A stretch of 64,000 nt of DNA. Source: Harmonia axyridis (lineage: Eukaryota > Arthropoda > Insecta > Coleoptera > Coccinellidae). Position numbers and translations under genes: made by a program. The stretch spans positions 22,503,506 to 22,567,505 of the forward strand of contig NC_059505.1 in the NCBI RefSeq assembly GCF_914767665.1. Direction: 5' to 3'. Below the pieces are notes generated by a model, which was given only the letters and a program-made list of their open reading frames with translations, did not search any database and was not told the DNA's origin. Shown one piece after another: positions 33,785 through 43,606 of this stretch. Positions within the stretch are counted from its first letter, which is position 1, and each line of letters begins with the position of its first letter.

Positions 33785-34465
33785 ACATTTTCAACGAAAT
33801 TCAAGGCTTTATTGTGAAAACCTGGTAATACATTCATGATTTATACTATTTTCCATCGCTGGCCACTACTTTCTCCCATCTTTCAGGTAGCGTACGAATC
33901 CCGCGTGAAAAAAACTGGTTATTTTTTTAAGCGACCCACGAATCGATTAAATGTTTTACTTCATAAAACTGGAAGTGCTGGTCAGCCAAGGCGTATGCCA
34001 TTTTGGCGAGTCTTTCTCGAGCCAAGATTTAGGTGCGCCCTCTCCCGGGGGTATAGTGTTTCGTCCCGAAATCGCTGGTGGACTCTTTAGTTAGGCTATC
34101 CAGCGATCTCTGCCTAAGACACACCTTCTCACATAACGTTGAGAAGTGACTGTGTTGCAATGCGACGACCCCTTTAAACCCGCCGGGGCCGATGTTAGTT
34201 GGCGCATATAACCTATAGCGCCAACCCAGAGCAAACACAGTCACTACACTATTGATCGAAACAAGTGATGGTCCGAGGGAGCAACGTCCAGACGTTGCTC
34301 CCGTCTCCAGACAGTCCAGACTGTCTGGAGAATACGGCGGGTGGGGTAGGACTTCCCATTTCAACGTTTCTTAAGTGTCTTAACCACTTTCGCAACAGTG
34401 GGTCGAGCATTGTCATGCTGTAAAATTACTTTATCATTTCTCTCGTTGTATTGCGGCCGTTTGTC
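33785..34465 (-). pseudogene. mariner transposase C-terminal half, interrupted
   Basis: On the minus strand 34465-34330 gives VILQHDNARPTVAKVVKTLK and the PPYSPD box, then about 34290-34257 gives VAPSDHHLFRS. After a ~250-bp insertion the protein resumes near 34000 with MAYALADQHFQFYE and GFVRYLPERWEKV-like sequence to about 33790. This is the third catalytic Asp region and C-terminus of a mauritiana-type mariner. Stops and shifts mark it as dead. Confidence 0.75.
34008..34256. repeat. GC-rich structured insertion in the mariner
   Basis: Separates the RS and MAYALADQ parts of the mariner. It contains an 11-bp inverted pair (34146-34156 with 34234-34244) enclosing an 8-bp hairpin, GTTGGCGC (34198-34205) with GCGCCAAC (34218-34225). 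No coding frame and no tRNA-like B box noticed. Could be a SINE or other short element. Confidence 0.45.
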
Positions 34466-34469
34466 TTTC

Positions 34470-36270
34470 AATATGTGAGGTTGCTAGTCCCCCATCGGGC
34501 GCCTCCCCAGGTGGCGGATAGTAGAAAGCCTCCCAGATATGGATGGTACCGAGGAAATTAAATACTCGGGGTGGACCAAAACTGACACCTAGGACACGAC
34601 GATCTCCTAGTTATGAGAGGTACTCGGACAACGTCTGAACTCCAAGAGCGGCTGAATATACAGACAAGCAACGGGAAACTACCTGACTCAAATATCTTCC
34701 CCAAGACATCACAATCAACGAACAAAACCAAGAAATGGTCCTCAGTCCCGGGTACCCCTTAAGTGGGGAGAGGGTGCTAAAAATCCTCCGGTATCCCAGA
34801 GATGTCTTTAGATTGAACCACGAAAGCAGAATTGGTACATGGAATGTACGGAGTATGTACCAAGTAGGAAAAGCTGCGAATATAGTGAAAGAGATGACTC
34901 CAAATTAGCGTACTGGGTTGTAGTGACACAATATGGCCAAACACAGGTCACTGCACCATAGACGAACACCATATATATAGACGATAGTTCTAGAAACAAA
35001 AATGAAGTGGCAATTATTGTTAATGGAGAAACCAATGATGCCGTAAATGGATTCATTCCTATTTTAAGTTGAGTTGCTTTAATCAAGATCAACGCAAAAC
35101 CGTTCGACCTTGATATTATACAGACATATGCACCGACTTCTGAAAGTAATGAAGCAGAAATCGAAGAGTTCTACGAACAGATAAATACAACTCTCAAACA
35201 CACAAAGAAGGAAGAAGTCAACATCATTCTGAGCGATATGAATGCCAAAGTTGGGAAAGAAATGGTAAAACATGTGGTGGCGGTGGGTGATTTCGGGTGG
35301 GGAATAGGAAATGAGAGAGGAGAACGATTGTTAGAGTTTTGTCAGGAAAATGACATTACAATCATGAAAACTTTCTTCAAACTTCCTGCCAGGAGACTAT
35401 ACACATGGAAATCTCCAACTGATAATAACCACATAATCGTGAGAAATCAAATACACTTTGTGATGATAAATAGAAGATATCGCAATTCGGTTATATCTTG
35501 CAAAACGTACCCAGGAGCGGACATCCCATCAGATCACATAACCTGTTGCTAGCTCGTACTAGACTACGACTTAAGAAAATAGCGGAAAGACCACCTATGA
35601 GAAGTGCAGACGTGCGCAAACTTAAAGAAGATAGTATATTCCTGCAGACCAAGGAAAAATTGAACAACGAGTTCAAAACTATTTCGTAAAATACGGATCA
35701 AAACTCTGGAATAAAATGAAGGTTTCTATAACTTCGATAACGCAAGAAGAATTGAAACCCGATAGGATGACAGGAGATAGGAATGGATGACGGATACAAT
35801 CTTGGAACTCATGGAAGAGAAAAGACAGCACAGAAACAGAGATGAAAATAAATATATGGATACCCATAGGAGGGTTCTGAGAACAATTAAAGAGGCGAAA
35901 GATAGATGGATGCTAGATAATTGTTTGGAAGTCGAAACTCTACAGGAAAAACATGGTAGCTTCAATGTACATAACAAGATAAAGAAGGAACCAGGAGTAT
36001 ACCGGACACGTGGTCCAGGAATTATTTGGACTCGGACAATAACATAATTACTGAAACTGGCAAAAACTCGTAAGGTGGAAAGAATACATGACAGACCTGT
36101 TCGGAGAACTACAATGGAAAACGCAGAAGTCTACTATCACAGAGGCCGAAGTAGAGGCAGCTATCAAGAGATTGAAAAACAACCAAACTCCCGAGCCAGA
36201 CCAAATACACAAAGATATTCTCAAATTGCTCAACTCAGAACAGATAAAAATGCTGACCAACCTGAACAAG
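34470..36270 (+). pseudogene. RTE-like LINE (CDP2-like endonuclease), 3' truncated
   Basis: After a G+C-rich leader, 34830 reads IGTWNVRSMYQVGKAANIVK. Later frames give the Mg-dependent endonuclease steps: the LSDMNAKVGKEMVKHVV region (35230), FFKLPARRLYTWKSPTDNN (35370), INRRYRNSVISCKTYPGADI (35466) and SDH near 35530. From 35787 come coiled linker frames, and at 36145 VEAAIKRLKNNQTPEPDQIH, the start of RT. It then ends at the Penelope border (36271-36278). Several frameshifts and stops. The same broad family as the intact copy at 37978-40785, but a diverged one. Confidence 0.75.
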
Positions 36271-36278
36271 CACATATA

Positions 36279-36420
36279 AGTATTTAGATTTGAATGTAAG
36301 GGTTTAACGACTCGTTTTATTGGGAGAAATTGAGTGAAACTCTTTGTTCTTTATTTCACTCAATTTCTCCCAATATAACGAGTCGTTAAACCCTTACATT
36401 TAAATCTAAATACTTATATT
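36279..36420. repeat. Penelope left-end hairpin (inverted terminal sequence)
   Basis: Arms of about 64 bases, starting AGTATTTAGATTTGAATGTA and ending in its complement, enclose ~14 bases. They differ at only a few positions. One arm matches the sequence at the Penelope right end near 54033-54106. An inverted partial terminal copy at the 5' side is known for Penelope insertions. Confidence 0.8.
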
Positions 36421-36453
36421 ATAGACTCTTATCACCAAATTCATATCAATATT

Positions 36454-36618
36454 ATGGGTTTTTTCGAAGAAATAACTATCGATTACGGTCCTGAAACAAC
36501 AAAGGAACTGAAATCGTTGAGTTCAAACACCAGGAAGTTAGCCTCAGCTTTAAACAGACGAATATTTATTTTAGAGTGTAAACGACAACAACTCACACCA
36601 AAACATATAACATCGAAT
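36454..36618 (+). pseudogene. Penelope-like protein, N-terminal part
   Basis: MGFFEEITIDYGPETTKELK then LASALNRRIFILECKRQQLT and PKHITSN. The last block is the N-terminal signature seen in PLE proteins. Reading continues only after the Jockey insertion, at 45695. The start is the first ATG after the left hairpin. Confidence 0.7.
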
Positions 36619-37805
36619 GCAGTCTCGTTTGAACGCACGCAGTGTACACATGTGTGATAACGCGCGCATACGGCGAATTACGATAATAATTCTAGTTGAA
36701 AACTACGTAAAATCTCAAAATTTCTTCAAGTAGAGAAAAGATAATAACTGTAGATGAATTTGAGGACTTCTGTAGTCCCATAATGTCGCAAGCCAGCGGC
36801 ACATCAGCCTCCGAATTCACGGGAGATGAGCAACCATTCAGCACAGTGGGAAAAAAAACGCAAAAAGAATCAACGATCTTCCACACAAACAAAGAAACTG
36901 AACGACACTAAATCACCTGAAATCAAAATGAATCCTCCACTTTTACCACCACCTCAAAAAAATCCACAAAATAAAGTCACAAATACAAGTTCCCACAATT
37001 CTCAAACAAAAACAATCAACAATCATTCACAACAAATGTTCCACAAGATAAACAGGAAATACCAACATGGTTTTTATGTATCAACAACAACAGATCTCCC
37101 CAGAACTCAGATGGCTGATATATGGATGAATCACTTTCCAAGAAGTAAAGATACCATATTGAAAACTAAAAAGGGATTCCTAATTAAATAAGATGGCGAT
37201 AAAGAAAACATCGTAAAAATCTTACAACTGCTGAAAAACAACAAAACCATAAACTCATTTGAAGAAAACAAAGAAATTAACTCAACATCACAAGGATTTT
37301 CAACCCAGGGAAGTTATTAAGTCGTTATAAGCTATGTCGATCCGGATATAACGGACGAAGAAATAAGTACAGAACTGAAGACCCAGAAAATAGAGCACCG
37401 ATTCTGTAAACGAATCACACCTAGAGCCACAGGAAAACCAACACAACTAATCAGAATAATTACTGGCAACATTAAAGCATTTGAATGTATCCTAGCAGCA
37501 GGACTCTTCTACAAATATCGTCACTACCCTGTATTCCCCAGTACCCCACCAGAACCCATACCAGTACCATGTGCAAGATGCAACGAATTCACCCACACGA
37601 CAATCAACTGCAAATCAGTCACTATATGCAACAAGTGTAAAGGAAACCATCACACCAACTCTTGCACTTCCCCATTACCAATTTCCTGCACTGCATGTGG
37701 TGAAAAAGACCATGTAGCTTGGTCAATTTAATGCCCAAAAAGACCAACAGAACCAATTGATGGCATTCCAAATGTAAAAATTAAATCTATCAACAAAAAA
37801 TCCCA

Positions 37806-40800
37806 ACTCCGCCTGCATGATCGCCGGGTGGATTGAGTAGCTTGGTGATTATGTTGCCGGTCCTAAGCCCGGAAAAAGGAGGAAGGTTGTCGGATCAGGT
37901 TAGCTCCCTACCCGACGTGAAAAAAGCTCACAGCTCACAGAACCGATACTCTGCCTCGGAACCGGACTGATTCACGGATGACGACCCAAGCACGGAATAG
38001 GATAACGATTTGGAAGAAGAAATGTATGATGCGCTTTGCCACCTGGAACATAAAATCACTCAACAAGAGAGATCAAGAAACTCTTAAGGAATTGAAAGAT
38101 AACAAAATCGATATATGTGCCTTGCAAGAGACTAAGAAGAAGGGTAAAGGTCAAGTACAGTATAGAGACTATATAATGATTTACAGTGGAGTGGAAAAGC
38201 AAACAAGGGCGAAGGAAGGAGTGGCAATCGCAGTATCTGTGAGGTACCAAAGCAATATTAAAGAATGCAATTACGTGTCTTCGAGAATTCTGGTCTTAAG
38301 GATGGAAGCGGAAGGCCAAATCTGGAATATATTATCGATTTATTCTCCTGAGGACAACAAGCCTAGAGAAGAGAGGGAGAATTTCTATGATCAGTTGCAA
38401 AATATAGTTCAGTCACTTCCAACTGACCAACCGTTGGTAATACTTGGTGATTTCAACGCCCGCATCGGAAATGGGATAGTGCCTGGAATCAAGCAGAAAT
38501 TCAATGAAACCATTTTGAATAATAATGGAGACCTAATGATCGACATATGTACTTTCAATGAGTTACGAATCAACAACACCTTTTATGACCATAAAGACCA
38601 ATATAAATTCACGTTCTGTAGCTCCAGGGGTCAGAGATCTACAATTGATTATGTTGTTACTAACAGATGCATACACCCACTTCAGATACTGGACGTCAGA
38701 ACTCTGAATTCGGTCAATGTAGGCAGCGATCACAGTTTGTTACTTGCAAAGATCAGAATGAAATTCATACCCAAAAAGAGTCCAGTACAAGTATATGAGG
38801 AAGCAAAAATAAACATCGAATCACTGTGGGACTCGTCAATTAAGCAATTATACGAAGATAGATTGAAAGAAAAAATTCTCGAAAACCCAATAGGAGAAGA
38901 GGATAATATTAACGCTTCCTGGGAGAAACTAAAGAACAACATTAGATCTGCCGCCCATGAAGCCCTAGGCACCCGAATTCTAAAAAGGAATAAGAACACT
39001 AGAACAGACAGGACCCCATGGTTTCGCCCAGAGATTAAAGAAAAATGTAAAGAAAAGAAAAAAGCATATCTGACTTATAGAACATTGAAAACATCAGAAT
39101 CCTACGAAAGATATAAACAAATCCGACATGAGACCACAGCACTGGTGAGACGAATAAAAACCCATCACTGGGAAATTTTCTCAAGACGCTTGGAGGATGA
39201 TTTTTACGGAGTACAAAAACAAATTTGGCGTTTCATTCGAACCCAGAGAAAAGAGATTAATGATCTGGTCGAAACGAATCAGATAAAACAACAAACCTGG
39301 GTTGAATACCTAACTGAATTGAATAAGGCGGAAGAAATTGAGACTGCACTAAATGTACCCGAAATAGTAATGGACAACAACATTCAAATTGAGACAGCCG
39401 ATGTACTTACAGCTCTCCGAAAATTGAAGAACAGAAAGAGCCCAGGACCGGATGGAATTACTAACGAATTACTCAAATATGGGGGACAACATCTCACTCA
39501 GCAGTTAGTATCACTCATTAAAAGTATCATCTACCATCATAGAATACCTGACGAATGGCGAACAAGCGACACCATCCTGATATTTAAAAAAGGAGACAAA
39601 AAAGTGCCCTCGAATTACAGAGGTATTAATCTTCTCAGCACCACACTGAAACTTACCACTAAAGTCATTGCCAACAAAATTATCAGCCTAACATCCTTAG
39701 CAGACGAACAGCAGGGATTCAGAACGGGTAGATCATGCACGGATGCGGTGTTTGTTTTAAGACAAATCAAGGAAAAATCAATAGAATACAACAGGCCAGC
39801 ATATATGTGTTTTGTTGACTTAGAGAAAGCGTTCGATCGTGTGCAGTTAAAGGACGTCTTGCACCTACTTTACAACAGGCAGATACCGCATAACCTCATT
39901 CAGACCGTTCGGAACGTATACAAGGAAAATTGGATTCGGGCGAGAATAAACGGGACCTTGACTGAGCCAATTGCAGTGGGCCGTGGCATTCGACAGGGAG
40001 ATTCCTTGAGCCCTCTCCTCTTTAACATCATTATGGACGAGGTGATAGGGAATGTACGGACACTAAAGGGATACGGAATGGGCGACCGTGAAATAAAAAT
40101 TCTCTGCTATGCCGATGACGCCGTACTGGTGGCTGAGAGTGAAGACGACCTCCAACGGCTGTTACATCGTTTCAATTGCACTGCCAAATCATTCAATATG
40201 ACAATTTCAACCCAGAAAACCAAATGCATGACAACATCAAAAACACCATTAAGATGCAAACTGGAAGTCGACGGCAATATCATCCAACAAGAAATGAAAT
40301 TCAAATACCTGGGCATAGAATTGTCAGGCTGTGGTGATGTTGAGGAGGAAGTGAGGGCACAAACTGTGAGGGCAACAAGAGTGGCGGGATGTTTGAGTGA
40401 CACGGTGTGGCGAAATAAAAACATCAAAGTGGAAACAAAGGCCAGAATTTATAAAGCAGTAGTAAGACCAACTATGACATACACCGCTGAAACTCGACCA
40501 GACACAGCGAGGACTAGACAACTACTGGAGACCACCGAAATGAGGGTACTTCGCAGAATAGCTGGAAAGACACTACTCGACCGGGAGAGAAGTGAAACTA
40601 TAAGGAGAACATGCGGGGTGGAAAATATCAATGAGTGGGTATTGGGTCGAAAGAGAGAATGGAACGACCACATAAGTAGAATGGACGAGGAAAGGATGGT
40701 CAGAATTGCACGCGATAAATCACCACTAGATCGCAGAAGTTTAGGACGCCCTCGAAAGCGATGGAGCGACAATTTGTCAGTGTAGGCAGAGATTCGACGG

Positions 40801-40844
40801 AAAGAAACAGGCGAATCGCCTAAAAAAGAAGAAAGAAGAAGAAG
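37806..40844 (+). mobile_element. intact RTE-like LINE, one ORF
   Basis: 3,039 bp flanked by AACAAAAAATCCCA at 37792-37805 and 40845-40858, an identical 14-bp target duplication. A G+C-rich leader of ~170 bases precedes a single ORF, and the 3' end is a short GAA-rich tail (40827-40844). The perfect duplication and open ORF mark it as young. Single-ORF organisation and the CDP2-like endonuclease suggest the RTE/Proto2 side of the LINE tree; clade is an inference. Confidence 0.85.
37978..40785 (+). CDS. RTE-like endonuclease/reverse transcriptase, 935 aa
   Basis: Residues ~18-255 form an AP-type endonuclease: RFATWNIKSLNKRDQETLKE, LQETKKKGKG, LGDFNARIG near 160, the YKFTFCSSRGQRSTIDYVV box and SDHSLLL near 250. 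RT follows: SPGPDGITNELL ~490, a NYRGINLL block ~545, CFVDLEKAFDRVQLKD ~610, GIRQGDSLSPLLFNIIMDE ~670 and the catalytic CYADDAVLVAES ~710. The thumb has KFKYLGIELSG. The C-terminus holds the WNDHISRMDEERMVRIARDK and GRPRKRW motifs usual in these LINEs. The enzyme nicks target DNA and copies its own RNA onto the break. Several in-frame ATGs lie near the start; the one in KKKCMMRFATWN is an equally good start. Confidence 0.9.
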   Translation: MTTQARNRITIWKKKCMMRFATWNIKSLNKRDQETLKELKDNKIDICALQETKKKGKGQVQYRDYIMIYSGVEKQTRAKEGVAIAVSVRYQSNIKECNYVSSRILVLRMEAEGQIWNILSIYSPEDNKPREERENFYDQLQNIVQSLPTDQPLVILGDFNARIGNGIVPGIKQKFNETILNNNGDLMIDICTFNELRINNTFYDHKDQYKFTFCSSRGQRSTIDYVVTNRCIHPLQILDVRTLNSVNVGSDHSLLLAKIRMKFIPKKSPVQVYEEAKINIESLWDSSIKQLYEDRLKEKILENPIGEEDNINASWEKLKNNIRSAAHEALGTRILKRNKNTRTDRTPWFRPEIKEKCKEKKKAYLTYRTLKTSESYERYKQIRHETTALVRRIKTHHWEIFSRRLEDDFYGVQKQIWRFIRTQRKEINDLVETNQIKQQTWVEYLTELNKAEEIETALNVPEIVMDNNIQIETADVLTALRKLKNRKSPGPDGITNELLKYGGQHLTQQLVSLIKSIIYHHRIPDEWRTSDTILIFKKGDKKVPSNYRGINLLSTTLKLTTKVIANKIISLTSLADEQQGFRTGRSCTDAVFVLRQIKEKSIEYNRPAYMCFVDLEKAFDRVQLKDVLHLLYNRQIPHNLIQTVRNVYKENWIRARINGTLTEPIAVGRGIRQGDSLSPLLFNIIMDEVIGNVRTLKGYGMGDREIKILCYADDAVLVAESEDDLQRLLHRFNCTAKSFNMTISTQKTKCMTTSKTPLRCKLEVDGNIIQQEMKFKYLGIELSGCGDVEEEVRAQTVRATRVAGCLSDTVWRNKNIKVETKARIYKAVVRPTMTYTAETRPDTARTRQLLETTEMRVLRRIAGKTLLDRERSETIRRTCGVENINEWVLGRKREWNDHISRMDEERMVRIARDKSPLDRRSLGRPRKRWSDNLSV

Positions 40845-41130
40845 AACAAAAAATCCCATCAAATCAAACCTTCCATCACAAAAAACAATAGAGTTCATAC
40901 ACCAAATACTATCCACGACAATATAATAGACACATATATACAAAAACTGAATAATCCCAAAAACACAGACCGACCGCAACTCATAAACAAATTGAAAATG
41001 CGATTCATTGAAGCACATAACATCGATACAACAGCAGTATTCTCAGGAAACCGACTATACATACTGATGTTTGATTTAAATGAGGAAAACTCGGTAGTTG
41101 CTACCGAACCAATAGAGGGAACACAAATCC

Positions 41131-42964
41131 TTGTCACAAACGACAACACAACACCTGGCCCCAGTAGAAGCATGCAATAACATAAAATTATTATACTCCA
41201 ACATAAATAACTACAACTCAAGGAAATACTTGATCAACCATTACGTCGAAAATAACGACATAATGTGTAACCTATTTGTCGAGGCTAAAATAAATGAGAA
41301 GCACAACCCAGATTATCGGGACTGGACGACCATAAAAAAATTTGGTAATAAAACAAACAACACCAGAGGAAGCAGCTTATAATCCAATGTTGTAGAGAAC
41401 TAAACCTAGGTAAGGCCAATCCACCAGCCATGAATAACCCACTCAATGAAACCCTTCACTGCACAATCCCAATAGGTAATGAAAAGCTGCACGTTTTCCT
41501 TTCATATATACACCCGCTATCGAAAATCGAAGAAAACATACTCAGGAAGGCCGCACAATACAAATATGCTCTACTTATCGGAGACTACAACTGCAACAAA
41601 AGAAAGAAAAAACAAATCCAACGATTTTTAGATAACTCTGACTTCACCCAAATCAAAACTCCACCTACATGTATCATGAGTAATAACCCACCTAGTATAG
41701 GGTTGCCATACGTCCCGGTACGCCGGGACATGTCCCGGTTTGGATCATTGAGTCCCCGTGTCCCGGTCAGTTATTCAATTGTCCCGGTCAGAAATTTAAC
41801 CGTTTTGAGATTCATATTTCCTTATATAGGGTAGGTGAGACAAAATTTGTTTTCATGGAATCTCAACGGATTCCAGTAATCATAAAGCTGAAATACTGTT
41901 TCGGTTGCTCAAACATTATTTTTCTGAAACTGAAGGATTGACAATTAAATTATTAAAATTGGACACATGGCCAAATGAATTGTCTTATACAATCACTTTA
42001 TTTTGTATTGAATCTTTAGAGGGCCTTAATATTTCTATATGAAATATTTTCGCTGTCAGTGCGGATAACTCAAATAGGTACTTACTTCGAAGTAAAATAA
42101 AGGCGAGTTTTTTTTCATTAGAAGTAATTTTTTCCAAAGACATCATAATTATCAGTTGTCCAGCGCACATACTTCACAATACTGCTTCCACTTCCGCCGA
42201 TATGATGTCAATTTCTGTGCAGTCTATTGGTCTTAAAATTTTCGAATATTTTTCAATATTTTCTGAAAGGTTCGAATGATGAAAGGTTTTCATGAGTATG
42301 CAGAAACAACTTACAGTATGAAATGACAAACGTAGAATTTTATATTTATATGAGACAAAAATTAATTGGAAAGGCCAAAACCTTGAAATATATAAATGGG
42401 CTAAAAAATGGCACCGAGGATCAAGCCTCAAAAAAAGGGTACCATACCTATTCGTTTATTGTTGCGACTTTAAGTTGTTTTTATTGCGAGTTGATATTAT
42501 TTTAGTTCTTTATAAATTATTTCAGTAGATATGTCTGAATAAATCTCATTTTTTGGGGAATGTGTTATAATTCAACTACATAGTGCAAAAACTCAATAAT
42601 CCTATAGAAACCCTGGATTATTAATAAATGAATATCTCTCAGATGAGGTTTTAATTTTTGAGTGGTATTTTAACCTATTTTTGTGCCACTTGTCCCGGTC
42701 GATGTTCCAACATTTATGGCAGCCCTAACCTAGTACCCCAGATATAGTTATTTGCACCAACAACCTGAAAAATTATATAAAAACTAAGCTGGTTCCTGAT
42801 CTCGGATCTGACCACTTGGCCATAGAGATCATGCTAACGTTGCCTAATCAACTACCTCGCAACACTGAAGATGTACATTTGAATCTGGAGAAATGTAATA
42901 TTGAAAAAGTAAATGAAGAGATGGAGTATTTTATTGGTACTAGAGCCCCAATATCCAACAAATA
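41131..42964 (+). pseudogene. Jockey-like ORF2, endonuclease part
   Basis: From 41191 LLYSNINNYNSRKYLINHYV and FVEAKINEKHNPDYRDWTTI open the endonuclease domain, broken by a stop at about 41380. From 41430 comes HVFLSYIHPLSKIEENILRK, then LLIGDYNCNKRKK (the GD.N box) and PPTCIMSNNPPS up to the hAT-type insertion. The frame resumes at 42736 with DIVICTNNLKNYIKTKLVPD and LGSDHLAIEI (the SDH box), then ends at the TA-MITE. The start overlaps the end of ORF1 by ~50 bases. Confidence 0.7.
41698..42727. mobile_element. non-autonomous hAT-type element
   Basis: 1,030 bp starting TAGGGTTGCC and ending GGCAGCCCTA, flanked by an exact 8-bp duplication ACCTAGTA (41690-41697 and 42728-42735), the hAT signature. 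Repeated TCCCGG motifs lie near both ends. No transposase frame. Removing it and one duplication restores the Jockey ORF2 frame exactly. Confidence 0.85.
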
Positions 42965-43568
42965 TACAGGGTGTTTCCTAAACATGCGGCAAATATTCAG
43001 GGGGTTGTTCCTTGGACTATTCTAAGAATATTTTGTCCTTTGATGATTTTTGAAAAACCTCTTTGTTTCGAAGATACAGGGCGAACAACATTTTTCATAT
43101 TTTTAAAATTAATAATAGTTTAAATAAAAATGCGTACCGCACTGTGTTTACTAAGTAGGTACAATTTATTTTTAAATTTGTTTAACAACATTCCAATTAC
43201 TAAAAACGGCCAGTTTTTTGACTAAAAATTGCTAATACATCACAAAACGAATTCAAATGAAAACCGTGTTTAATCTGTATTCCTTTACCATCTGCACTTA
43301 TCAATTTTTAGTCAAAAAACTGGCCGTTTTTAGTAATTGGAATGTTGTTAAACAAATTTAAAAATAAATTGTACCTACTTAGTGAACACAGTGCGGTACG
43401 CATTTTTATTTAAACTATTATTAATTTTAAAAATATGAAAAATGTTGTTCGCCCTGTATCTTCGAAATAAAGAGGTTTTTCAAAAATCATCAAAGGACAA
43501 AATATTCTTAGAATAGTCCAAGGAACCACCCCCTGAATTTTTGCCGCATGTTTAGGAAACACCCTGTA
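42965..43568. mobile_element. snap-back TA-MITE
   Basis: 604 bp with ends TACAGGGTGTTTCCTAAACA and its complement, flanked by TA. The inverted arms extend about 270 bases each with very few differences, leaving a ~60-base centre, so a transcript would fold into one long hairpin. No coding content. The ends fit a mariner-like mobiliser. Confidence 0.85.
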
Positions 43569-43606
43569 TAAGCGATTTTCAAAGTAAATCAACAGACTTA
43601 ATAAAC

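Larger units (their letters stand above)
36783..41180 (+). pseudogene. Jockey-like ORF1 (gag), split by an RTE-like element
   Basis: Left part 36783-37791: basic, proline/asparagine-rich N-terminus, then YVDPDITDEEISTELKTQKI, ITPRATGKPTQLIRIITGN and three CCHC-type knuckles (CARCNEFTHTTINC, CNKCKGNHHTNSC, CTACGEKDHVAW) up to KIKSINKKS. Stops interrupt at about 37189, 37318 and 37729. The right part, 40859-41180, continues to RLYILMFDLNEENSVVATEP and a stop. Such proteins bind element RNA and carry it to the nucleus. The two halves join exactly when one copy of a 14-bp duplication is removed. Confidence 0.7.

Noticed and set aside
34146..34244. HDV-like ribozyme or tRNA in the mariner insertion
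   Set aside because: The nested stems do not match the order of helices of an HDV-type fold as far as I can trace, and no tRNA A/B boxes were found.
40449..41018. Long minus-strand frames (189 and 108 codons) opposite the RTE-like and Jockey ORFs
   Set aside because: Antisense shadows of the real plus-strand ORFs; no recognisable motifs.
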